From DASQWP01 sp050697555 (GTDB lineage Bacteria > Actinomycetota > Thermoleophilia > Gaiellales > Gaiellaceae): DNA of 5,320 bases. Positions 1 to 5,306 of this stretch are shown in pieces. Positions within the stretch are counted from its first letter, which is position 1, and every line of letters starts with the position of its first letter. The notes beneath the pieces were generated by a model. The model was not told the origin of the DNA and ran no database searches. It worked only from the letters and a program-made list of their open reading frames with translations. Both the position numbers and the translations under genes were made by a program. Location: positions 1 to 5,320 of the forward strand of contig JBOHAD010000124.1 in assembly GCA_050697555.1 (NCBI GenBank), given 5' to 3'.

Positions 1-324
1 GGCTTCTCGCAGGGCGCCGTCATGGCCTACTCCCTCGGGCTCGCAGCCGGGCGCCCGAGCCCGGCCGGAATCCTCGCGTTCTCCGGCTACATCCCCCGGG
101 TGGAGGGGTTCGACCTCGATCTCGAGGGCCGCGCCCGGCTCCCGGTCTCGATCGCGCACGGGAGCCTCGACCCCACCGTCAGCGTCGAGTTCGGGCGTGA
201 AGCCCGAGCGCGGCTCGAGACGGCCGGCCTGGCCGTCCGCTACCACGAGGATCCGGCCGGGCACACGATTACCCCCGGCGGCCTCGCCCAGGCGCGGGCC
301 GTGCTCGCCGAGGCGCTCGCGTAA
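1..324 (+). CDS. Carboxylesterase/phospholipase-type alpha/beta hydrolase, C-terminal part (5' end outside window)
   Basis: The frame is open from base 1 and ends at TAA (322-324), giving 107 visible residues. It begins in the nucleophile elbow GFSQG (GxSxG, Ser3 of the visible part). The other two members of a catalytic triad are present with family spacing: Asp57 in HGSLDPTV and His88 in AGHTI. This order and the length after the elbow match the Abhydrolase_2 group (carboxylesterase, phospholipase, YpfH-like), whose members are about 200-220 residues, so roughly the N-terminal half lies outside the window. No signal peptide or membrane segment is visible in this part, so a cytoplasmic serine hydrolase acting on small esters or lysophospholipids is likely. 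The substrate cannot be told. A first internal ATG at 22 is not the start, because it lies after the nucleophile. Confidence 0.85.
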   Translation, partial: GFSQGAVMAYSLGLAAGRPSPAGILAFSGYIPRVEGFDLDLEGRARLPVSIAHGSLDPTVSVEFGREARARLETAGLAVRYHEDPAGHTITPGGLAQARAVLAEALA

Positions 325-343
325 CGGGCCGTGGTGTCGCCCG

Positions 344-366
344 GACGCGGCTCGTCGAGCCACGTC
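344..366 (+). terminator. Hairpin after the hydrolase gene, possible terminator without a U-tract
   Basis: Twenty bases after the hydrolase stop, GACG (344-347) and GGCTC (349-353) pair with GAGCC (357-361) and CGTC (363-366) around a GTC loop, with one C/A mismatch. There are nine base pairs in a compact stem. No T-run follows. U-less hairpins are often proposed as terminators in high-GC actinobacteria, and the position between two genes on the same strand fits. It is only a structural call. Confidence 0.4.
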
Positions 367-532
367 TCGGGCGGGCCGCCGGAATCCTGAGACGGCGATT
401 CTCGTTGCCGCAGTACATGGAGCACACCTACGCTCACCGAGCTTTTTGCAGAGGGGCGCGGAGGGACGGGCGTGTAACGGAGCCTCCTGCCGAGCGGCGA
501 TGAGTTCTGTCGAGGCGGGCGGTCCTACCAAC

Positions 533-2095
533 ATGAGGACGATCGAGCCTCCGAAGGCCGGACGCCGCGAGTGGGTCGGCCTTGCCGTCCTCGCGCTCGC
601 GTGCGTGGTCTACGCCATGGACCTCACGGTGCTGCACCTCGCGGTGCCGCACCTGAGCGCAGACCTCGAGCCGAGCAGCGCGCAGCTCCTCTGGATCGCG
701 GACATCTACGGATTCATGGTCGCCGGAGCGCTCATCACGATGGGCACGCTCGGTGACCGCATCGGCCGCCGCCGCCTCCTGCTGATCGGCGCCGCAGCCT
801 TCGCCCTCGCCTCGTTCTTCGCCGCGTTCTCGACGAGCGCCGAGATGCTGATCGGGGCCAGGGCGCTGCTCGGCATCGCGGGCGCGACGATCGCTCCGTC
901 GACGCTCTCGCTGATCCGCAACCTGTTCCACGACCCCGCCCAGCGCACGTTCGCGATCGGCGTCTGGATCACGGCCTACTCGCTCGGCGGCGCGGTCGGC
1001 CCGCTGCTCGGCGGAGTGCTGCTCGAGTTCTTCTGGTGGGGCTCCGTCTTCCTCCTCGCCGTGCCGGTGATGGCGCTCCTTCTCGTGCTCGGGCCGGTGC
1101 TCTTGCCGGAGTTCCGCGATCCGGAGGCGGGTCGCCTGGACCTCGTCAGCGCAGCGCTGTCGCTCGTCGCCGTGCTCGCCGTCGTGTACGGGCTCAAGCA
1201 GACGGCGCAGGACGGGCTCGGCTTCGTGCCGGCCCTGTCGATCGTGGTCGGCCTGGCGCTCGGGCTCGCGTTCGTACGCCGGCAGTCGAGGCTGGCGGAT
1301 CCGCTGATCGACCTCCGGCTCTTCCGCGTGCCGGCCTTCAGCGCCTCACTGGCCGTCTACACGCTCGGGATCCTTGTGCTCTTCGGATCGTTCCTCTTCA
1401 TCTACCAGTACCTCCAGCTCGTCCTCGACCTGTCGCCGCTCATGGCCGGCGTCTGGACGTTGCCCTCCTTCGGCGCTTTCATCCTCGGTTCGATGCTCGC
1501 CCCGGCGATCGTGCGCCGGGTCCGCCCGGCGTTCGTCATGGCCGTCGGCCTCGCGATCGGAGCCGTGGGGCTTCTCGTCCTCACCCAGGTGAGCGCCGAG
1601 TCGGGACTCACCGTCCTCGTGAGCGCGTCCGTCGTCTACTCACTCGGGCTCGCGCCGCTCTTCACGCTGACGAACGACCTCATCATCGGCGCCGCCCCGC
1701 CCGAGCGGTCCGGCGCAGCCTCGGCGATCTCGGAAACGGGCGCCGAGCTCGGCGGAGCGCTCAGCATCGCGATCCTCGGCACGATCGGCACGGCCGTCTA
1801 CCGCAGCCGCATCGACGTCCCCGCCTCTGTCCCGGCCGATGCGGCCGAAACCGCGCGTGACACCCTCGGCGGCGCTGTGGCCGTGAGCGACGGGCTGGCC
1901 GAAGGGGTCGCCGGCCGGGTCCTCGAGGCCGCCCACGTGGCATTTACCCAGGGATTCCGGGTCGTCGCGTTAGTGAGCGCCGTCGTCGCGGCACTGGCGG
2001 CCGTGGGGGTCGCCGTCCTCCTGCGGAATGTGCGGGGCCCGACCGGGCAGCCCGAAGAGGCTCCCGTCTCCGGCCCGGTCGCAGAGCCGCTGTAG
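533..2095 (+). CDS. MFS drug:H+ antiporter, DHA2 family (14 TMS), QacA/SmvA-like
   Basis: A 520-residue inner-membrane protein with about 14 hydrophobic helices, typical in length for DHA2 exporters, which expel cationic drugs and dyes using the proton gradient. TM1 holds MDLTVLHLAVPHL, the DHA2 motif D1 equivalent, with the membrane acidic residue that is essential in QacA (Asp34). QLLWIADIYGF follows, then motif A GTLGDRIGRRR between TM2 and TM3, and motif C AYSLGGAVGPLLGG in TM5. The tail after the last helix is hydrophilic. I chose ATG 533 because it precedes a short cytoplasmic leader and TM1, with gaggcggg (512-519) as a modest ribosome site. ATG at 500 would add 11 residues and is possible. 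The frame is open back to 197, but that upstream part is non-hydrophobic and Arg/Pro-rich, unlike the family. A TTA codon occurs at 1970, rare in such DNA. No regulator is adjacent. Substrate unproven. Confidence 0.9.
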   Translation: MRTIEPPKAGRREWVGLAVLALACVVYAMDLTVLHLAVPHLSADLEPSSAQLLWIADIYGFMVAGALITMGTLGDRIGRRRLLLIGAAAFALASFFAAFSTSAEMLIGARALLGIAGATIAPSTLSLIRNLFHDPAQRTFAIGVWITAYSLGGAVGPLLGGVLLEFFWWGSVFLLAVPVMALLLVLGPVLLPEFRDPEAGRLDLVSAALSLVAVLAVVYGLKQTAQDGLGFVPALSIVVGLALGLAFVRRQSRLADPLIDLRLFRVPAFSASLAVYTLGILVLFGSFLFIYQYLQLVLDLSPLMAGVWTLPSFGAFILGSMLAPAIVRRVRPAFVMAVGLAIGAVGLLVLTQVSAESGLTVLVSASVVYSLGLAPLFTLTNDLIIGAAPPERSGAASAISETGAELGGALSIAILGTIGTAVYRSRIDVPASVPADAAETARDTLGGAVAVSDGLAEGVAGRVLEAAHVAFTQGFRVVALVSAVVAALAAVGVAVLLRNVRGPTGQPEEAPVSGPVAEPL

Positions 2096-2112
2096 CTCGG
2101 CTCGCCCGACCA

Positions 2113-2318
2113 TCACCCGAAGACGTGCATCCCGTCGCTGCGGAGACTGCATCGCGCAGCCTCAGCCTTCGAATCGACCTTGAAGAGCGGGAGCGGCGCG
2201 ACGTCGACCGGAGATGCGTGGCGCCGACCCAAGTCGCCCCCATCGCAACGTAGAACGGCTCCGGGAAGCGGTCGCTCTCGATCAGCAGCTCCGCGAAGCT
2301 GGCCGCCACCTGCCGAAC
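2113..2318 (-). pseudogene. Possible frameshifted coding relic, unknown protein
   Basis: Within the gene-free stretch 2096-2641, the minus strand from about 2318 reads VRQVAASFAELLIESDRF, then PEPFYVAMGATWVG to about 2226, with G/C at nearly every third codon position. The coding style then appears to switch frame near 2220-2230 and continues as HASPVDVAPLPLFKVDSKAE, ending SDGMHVFG at a TGA (2115-2113). A one-base indel would join the two halves into a C-terminal fragment of about 68 residues. No start or upstream coding part is seen. I do not recognise the family. A chance open frame in GC-rich DNA is a real alternative. The rest of the stretch, 2319-2576, shows no gene; it is somewhat less GC-rich than the flanking genes and I see nothing else in it. 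Confidence 0.3.
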
Positions 2319-2576
2319 TGCAGCTAAGCACGCGTGACCGCAAGGCCACCGCAAGACCGCGGCCGGCTGAATCCCTTTAGCCGCACGGGAGGCACGGTTG
2401 GCGGGCCGTCCGGCGGTCCTGTACTGCAAGACGTTTGCTTTACAGTCACGCTCGTCAGTCCCGGGTCGTTCCGAGCCGGCTTCCGAGTGATTCAGCAACG
2501 GTAACGACCGATGAATTCCGGCATACCGAGAGGTCCAACGTTGCGACGATCCCTACCCAGCTCACAAGCTCGCAAC

Positions 2577-2605
2577 TTCACGTCGCTCGGCAAACGACGT
2601 AGGAT
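2577..2605 (+). promoter_or_regulatory. Putative sigma-70-type promoter for the truncated haemoglobin gene
   Basis: TTCACG (2577-2582) and TAGGAT (2600-2605) each match 4 of 6 bases of the -35 and -10 consensus and are 17 bases apart, the optimal spacing. A start site near 2612 would give a short leader of about 30 bases ending in the strong ribosome site. An imperfect dyad (ACGTCG 2580-2585, CGACGT 2595-2600, 9-base gap) lies inside the promoter and could be an operator, but six-base arms are common by chance. Confidence 0.4.
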
Positions 2606-2626
2606 CGGAGTCGACGAGGATCGAGC

Positions 2627-2636
2627 AAGGAGGTGA
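2627..2636 (+). promoter_or_regulatory. Perfect Shine-Dalgarno that fixes the haemoglobin start
   Basis: AAGGAGGTGA is fully complementary to the 3' end of 16S rRNA. Its GGAGG core sits 8 bases before ATG 2642, the usual distance. An in-frame GTG at 2633 lies inside this site and so is not the start. The site suggests strong translation. Confidence 0.85.
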
Positions 2637-2641
2637 CGGAG

Positions 2642-3058
2642 ATGGCGTCCCTGTACGACCGGCTCGGGGGTCTCGACGCGATCAGAGCGGTGGTGGACTC
2701 GTTGGTAGCGCGCTGCGCGGGCGACGAGCGGATCAACCAGAAGTTCGAGCGGAGCGACATCCCTCGGCTCACGACGATGCTGGTGGACCAGGTGTGCGAA
2801 GCGACGGGCGGCCCGTGTACCTACACGGGTCGTGACATGAGGGAGGTCCACGACGGCATGGGGGTCACGGCCGGAGAGTTCGACGCCCTCGTCGAGGACC
2901 TCGTGGCGACCCTCGACGAGTTCGACGTGCCGAAGGCGGAGCAGGAGGAGCTGCTCGGTCTACTCGCACCGATGCGCGACGACATCGTCGAGGTCGAGTC
3001 CCCCGAGGCCGGCACGCCGTTGCCCGATACCTACGAGCCTGCCCCGGCGCTTCGCTGA
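2642..3058 (+). CDS. Group 1 truncated (2/2) haemoglobin
   Basis: 138 residues, a soluble haem protein of the trHbN class, which binds O2 or NO and in studied cases detoxifies NO or handles electrons. MASLYDRLGG is the usual N-terminus. Against M. tuberculosis GlbN (from memory) residues 22-70 align without gaps at an offset of 11: Phe35 is CD1, TGGPCTYTG (55-63) covers the EF region and His70 in MREVHDGMGV is the proximal F8 ligand. Pocket residues differ: Val22 replaces Tyr B10, Leu47 replaces Gln E11 and Leu43 is E7, so no polar distal hydrogen-bond donor is evident. Gln50 and Val51 replace Phe E14 and E15, which line the tunnel. Three cysteines (25, 52, 59) are present. A 20-residue Pro/Glu-rich tail follows the globin fold. 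The start is set by the perfect ribosome site. The GNAT gene begins 45 bases downstream, so the two are probably one transcript. Confidence 0.9.
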   Translation: MASLYDRLGGLDAIRAVVDSLVARCAGDERINQKFERSDIPRLTTMLVDQVCEATGGPCTYTGRDMREVHDGMGVTAGEFDALVEDLVATLDEFDVPKAEQEELLGLLAPMRDDIVEVESPEAGTPLPDTYEPAPALR

Positions 3059-3103
3059 GCGATCGGCCTCGCGCGCCGGGAGTCCGTCGGCGAGGGGTCA
3101 GCT

Positions 3104-3628
3104 GTGACGCAGGCGCGTCCGACGCTCGTCGGCGAGCGTGTCACGGTGCGTCCCGGGCGGGCGGAGGACGCTGACGCTCTGCACGCGATCCTCGGGGAGC
3201 CGTCGGTTGCCCGTTGGTGGGGCGAGCCGGAGGCTCGCGAGGAGCTCCTGACGAAGCTGCAGGCGCGGAGCGACGCCGTCCTCCTGGTCCTCGAGGTCGA
3301 CGGCGAGGTGGCCGGCGGCATCGAGTACGGCGAAGAGGCCGAGCCGATGTACCGGCACGCCGGCATCGACATCTACATCTCGGAGCGCTTTCAGGGCCGC
3401 GGCCTGGGCACCGAGGCGATCAGGCTCCTGGCCCGCTACCTCTTCGACGTCCGCGGCCATCACCGCCTCACGATCGATCCCGCCGCGGACAACCGCCGTG
3501 GGATACGGACGTACGAGAAGCTCGGCTTCCGCCCCGTCGGCGTGATGCGGCAGTACGAGCGGGGCGCGGACGGCCGCTTCCATGACGGGCTCCTCATGGA
3601 CATGCTCCGCGGCGAGCTGGCGGATTGA
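3104..3628 (+). CDS. GNAT N-acetyltransferase, aminoglycoside 6'-acetyltransferase-like
   Basis: 174 residues, cytoplasmic, predicted to move an acetyl group from acetyl-CoA to an amine. The family's pyrophosphate-binding motif A is clear at 97-105 (QGRGLGTEA), preceded by beta strand HAGIDIYIS (85-93). The following segment, LTIDPAADN (122-130) then RTYEKLGF (135-142), matches the TDPxxxNxRAIRxYEKxGF pattern of AAC(6')-Ib-like enzymes, and HDGLLMDML (160-168) closes the fold. Substrate assignment is weak: many chromosomal proteins of this look are never shown to modify aminoglycosides, and peptide or small-amine acetylation is equally possible. GTG 3104 was chosen because gagggg (3092-3097) lies 6 bases before it and the protein begins with the usual strand TVRPGRAEDA. 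It follows the haemoglobin gene by 45 bases and converges with the methyltransferase gene, only 21 bases apart. Confidence 0.85.
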   Translation: MTQARPTLVGERVTVRPGRAEDADALHAILGEPSVARWWGEPEAREELLTKLQARSDAVLLVLEVDGEVAGGIEYGEEAEPMYRHAGIDIYISERFQGRGLGTEAIRLLARYLFDVRGHHRLTIDPAADNRRGIRTYEKLGFRPVGVMRQYERGADGRFHDGLLMDMLRGELAD

Positions 3629-3629
3629 G

Positions 3630-3658
3630 CGGCCCTAGTAGGCCGACTCCTATTCGGC
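3630..3658. terminator. Short hairpins between convergent genes, possible bidirectional terminator
   Basis: CGGCC (3630-3634) pairs with GGCCG (3641-3645), and an alternative GCCGA (3642-3646) pairs with TCGGC (3654-3658). Both lie at the meeting point of the GNAT and methyltransferase genes and overlap the methyltransferase stop. Stems are only 5 bp and there is no T-run, so this is tentative. Confidence 0.25.
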
Positions 3659-4471
3659 GCGGCGGGCCTTGAGGACGATCGCGGTCGCCACGCTCTCTTG
3701 CCGCTCGGGAGGGATCAAGGTCCGCATCAGCTCAAGCAGATCCTCGGTGAAGAGCGGGTAGAGCGCCCAATCCCGTACCCCCATCGGAGCGCGCTCGACG
3801 ATCTCGATGCCCACGAACCCCGCCTGCTCGAGCTTCCGGACGAAGTCACGCTCCGTCAGCGCTCCGGACACTCAGCCGGCCCAGGCGGCCGGGTGGGTGA
3901 GAATCTCCGGAGGAAGCTCCTCCTCCGCGAGCGTGAGGTCGGAGACGGTGAGCTTGCCGCCCGGCCGGAGCACCCTCGCGCACTCGGCGAGCGCTCTCGC
4001 TTTGCGGGGCGAGAGGTTGATCACGCCGTTCGAGATGACGTGGTCGACACTTCCGTCCGCGAGCGGGATGGCCTCCATCTCGCCCTCGAGGACCTCGACG
4101 TTGTCGAGTCCCGCCTCGGCCGCCGCCCGTAGGGTGCGCGCGAGCATCTCGGGCAGGAAGTCCAGCCCGACGACGCGGCCGTCGGCACCTGTGCGCTTCG
4201 CGGCGAGGATCGTGTCGATGCCCCATCCGCAGCCGACGTCGAGGATGGTCTCGCCCGGCTCGATGCCGGCGAACCGCAGGTGGTTCGCGAGGCCGAGGGC
4301 GCGATCCGCCGCCGACGGCGGAACCTGCACGAGCTCGTCAGGGGAGTACAGGCGCCGCGCGACCGCCGCGGTCGAGGTGTCGATGCTTCCGTAGGCCGCG
4401 CGAACGAGGTGCTTGATCTCCTCCGAGTGCATGAGGTCGCGCGTCTGAGGCGGGGCCTGCGGCTCGGGCAC
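3650..4471 (-). CDS. ArsM-like SAM-dependent methyltransferase, predicted selenoprotein (in-frame UGA = Sec200)
   Basis: Read through the TGA at 3874-3872, this is a 273-residue cytoplasmic class I methyltransferase ending at TAG (3652-3650). SAM-binding motif I is LDVGCGWGID (77-86), with acidic Asp104 in VVGLDFLP. IPLADGSVDHVISN (135-148) then GVINLSPRK (149-157), and LRPGGKLTVSDL (168-179), are typical of the ArsM/AS3MT group. The UGA codon follows HPAAWAG and precedes VSGALTERDF and LEQAGF. AS3MT has W-x-x-Cys206-x-x-G-A-L here, so Sec replaces that Cys with no gap. Gly149 stands at Cys156 and no Cys is present in the N-terminal region of Cys32/Cys61; only Cys81 and Cys164 remain. Substrate is therefore open: metalloid, selenol or thiol. 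GTG 4471 shares one base with the upstream TAG, implying coupling to the anti-sigma gene; ATG 4432 is a weaker alternative. If the UGA is not decoded, this is a nonsense-disrupted gene of 199 residues. Confidence 0.8.
3835..3868 (-). promoter_or_regulatory. Candidate bacterial SECIS hairpin just after the UGA codon
   Basis: In the mRNA, UCCGGA (from 4 nt after the UGA) pairs with a second UCCGGA ending 37 nt after it. Inside, GCGCU (3862-3858) pairs with AGCGU (3852-3848) around the five-base loop GACGG, with a 7-base bulge on the 3' side. The loop begins with G, 15 nt after the UGA. Bacterial SECIS elements, bound by SelB, are described as a stem with a G among the first two loop bases about 16-37 nt from the UGA, so this is at the near edge of the range. 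Short stems arise easily in GC-rich coding DNA, so the support is moderate and rests mostly on position. Confidence 0.5.
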
Positions 4472-4704
4472 TAGCCGTCCGTGACCTCGTCCAGCGTCGA
4501 CTCCAGGCGGAGCCTGACGTCGCCGGGGATCTCGTCAGCGGCGTGGGAGGCGAGGAAGCGCCGGAGCTCCTCCGCGAACTCCACCTCGCCGCAGCAACGC
4601 CGGCAGACGCTCAGGTGCTCCTCGATCGCCTCGCGCTGCGACTCGTCGACCATGCCGTCGAGGTACTCCCAGAGCTGTCTGACAGCCTCGGCGCAGGTGA
4701 TCAT
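4471..4704 (-). CDS. Zinc-binding anti-sigma factor, RsrA-like (ZAS family)
   Basis: 77 residues with no membrane helix, so a soluble anti-sigma factor that would hold the upstream sigma factor inactive. Cys4, His30, Cys34 and Cys37 show the ZAS pattern. Their spacing (26, 4, 3) equals that of Cys11, His37, Cys41 and Cys44 in Streptomyces RsrA, recalled from memory. In RsrA these ligate zinc, and oxidation to a disulfide releases SigR. An extra Cys38 gives CRRCC. The protein is shorter than RsrA (about 105 residues). ATG 4704 was chosen because it forms an ATGA overlap with the sigma gene stop and has GGGAGG (4717-4712) 7 bases upstream. The frame extends further upstream but only as an out-of-frame reading of the sigma gene. 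Its own stop shares a base with the methyltransferase GTG. Redox sensing is inferred from residues and context; other signals are possible. Confidence 0.88.
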   Translation of the reverse strand: MITCAEAVRQLWEYLDGMVDESQREAIEEHLSVCRRCCGEVEFAEELRRFLASHAADEIPGDVRLRLESTLDEVTDG

Positions 4705-5306
4705 CGCGCTCCCTCCCGGAGCAGCCCGTGGGTCTCCGCGTAGTCCCACATGCGCTTCTCGAACAGCTTACGACCTCGATGGAGCCGTGCAAGGACCGTT
4801 CCGAGCGGCGCGTCGAGGATGCCGGCGACTTCCTTGGTCGCGAACCCGTCCATGTACGTGAGCACGAGCGGGATCCGGTAGTGCTCGGGCAGCGAGGCGA
4901 GGATCTCCCGGACGTCCTCGGCCCCGAACTGCTCGAGGAAGTCGAGGTGGAGAGAGTCGGAGTAGGGGAACGGGTCCTCGGCGGCGATCTTGCGGTAGAG
5001 CGAAAACTCCTCCAGCTCGTCGAGCTCGACCTCCTCGGGGCGGCGCGCGCGCTCGCGGCCGCGGTCACGGCAGCAGTTGACGAGGATGGTGGCGAGCCAT
5101 GCCGGCCCAGCGCGGCCGTGGTCGAGCTGCTCGAAGCTGCGGAATGCCTTCAGCAGGCAGTCCTGCACGGCATCCTCCGCCTCGTCGCCCACGAGCCGCC
5201 TTGCGATTCCGTAGAGCCTCGGCAGCTGGCCGGCGGCCAGCTCGCGAAATCTCTCCTTCTGCTCTGCCGACGTCTCCGTGGCCACCTGCCTCTCATGAGC
5301 GCGCAC
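4701..5306 (-). CDS. ECF-type RNA polymerase sigma factor, SigR-like
   Basis: About 201 residues, an alternative sigma factor of the extracytoplasmic-function group. Region 2 spans about 27-92, with DEAEDAVQDCLLKAFRSFEQ (41-60, core binding) and AWLATILVNCCRDR (69-82) followed by a basic stretch for -10 recognition. Region 4 spans about 132-190, with ILASLPEHYRIPLVL (135-149) and the helix-turn-helix FATKEVAGILDAPLGT (155-170) then VLARLHRGRK (171-180) for -35 binding. GT-V-x-(A/S)-R-L-HRGR and the ending WDYAETHGLL resemble the SigR group, which pairs with RsrA anti-sigmas; the adjacent RsrA-like gene agrees. The start is uncertain: GTG 5306 has no clear ribosome site, GTG 5285 has AGAGG just upstream, and the frame stays open to the window edge, so an upstream start is also possible. 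Its TGA overlaps the anti-sigma ATG. The promoter, probably self-regulated, lies outside. Confidence 0.88.
   Translation of the reverse strand: MRAHERQVATETSAEQKERFRELAAGQLPRLYGIARRLVGDEAEDAVQDCLLKAFRSFEQLDHGRAGPAWLATILVNCCRDRGRERARRPEEVELDELEEFSLYRKIAAEDPFPYSDSLHLDFLEQFGAEDVREILASLPEHYRIPLVLTYMDGFATKEVAGILDAPLGTVLARLHRGRKLFEKRMWDYAETHGLLREGAR

Noticed and set aside
405..434. Possible exporter promoter TTGCCG-N18-TACGCT.
   Set aside because: The -10 matches only 3 of 6 bases and the spacing is not optimal; too weak to list.
197..532. N-terminal extension of the exporter back to 197.
   Set aside because: It overlaps the hydrolase gene in another frame, is rich in Arg and Pro, has no membrane or leader features and exceeds the usual family length by over 100 residues.
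1036..1860. Long alternative plus-strand frame inside the exporter gene.
   Set aside because: Arg/Pro-rich composition typical of a shifted frame in GC-rich DNA, while the exporter frame carries clear family motifs.
2040..2081. Nine-base stem (CGACCGGGC with GCCCGGTCG) near the end of the exporter gene.
   Set aside because: It lies within the coding sequence with a 24-base loop and no T-run, so a terminator call is not justified.
1944..2498. 184-residue minus-strand open frame covering the exporter tail and the intergenic stretch.
   Set aside because: Its N-terminal part has no coding character, and its C-terminal part is an antisense reading of the exporter. Only the middle section looks like a possible relic.
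2540..2576. Perfect 7-base inverted repeat GTTGCGA / TCGCAAC with a 23-base gap, upstream of the haemoglobin promoter.
   Set aside because: Arms of seven bases at this gap are expected several times by chance in a window this size, and nothing else supports an operator.
3650..3871. Separate 73-residue gene starting at GTG 3871 directly after the TGA.
   Set aside because: It is the C-terminal continuation of the methyltransferase fold in the same frame, with no ribosome site of its own distinct from the upstream coding sequence. Sec read-through explains it better.
3650..4471. Calling the methyltransferase arsM (arsenite methyltransferase).
   Set aside because: Residues equivalent to the other As(III)-binding cysteines are not Cys, and no ars genes are nearby. 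Only family membership is supported.
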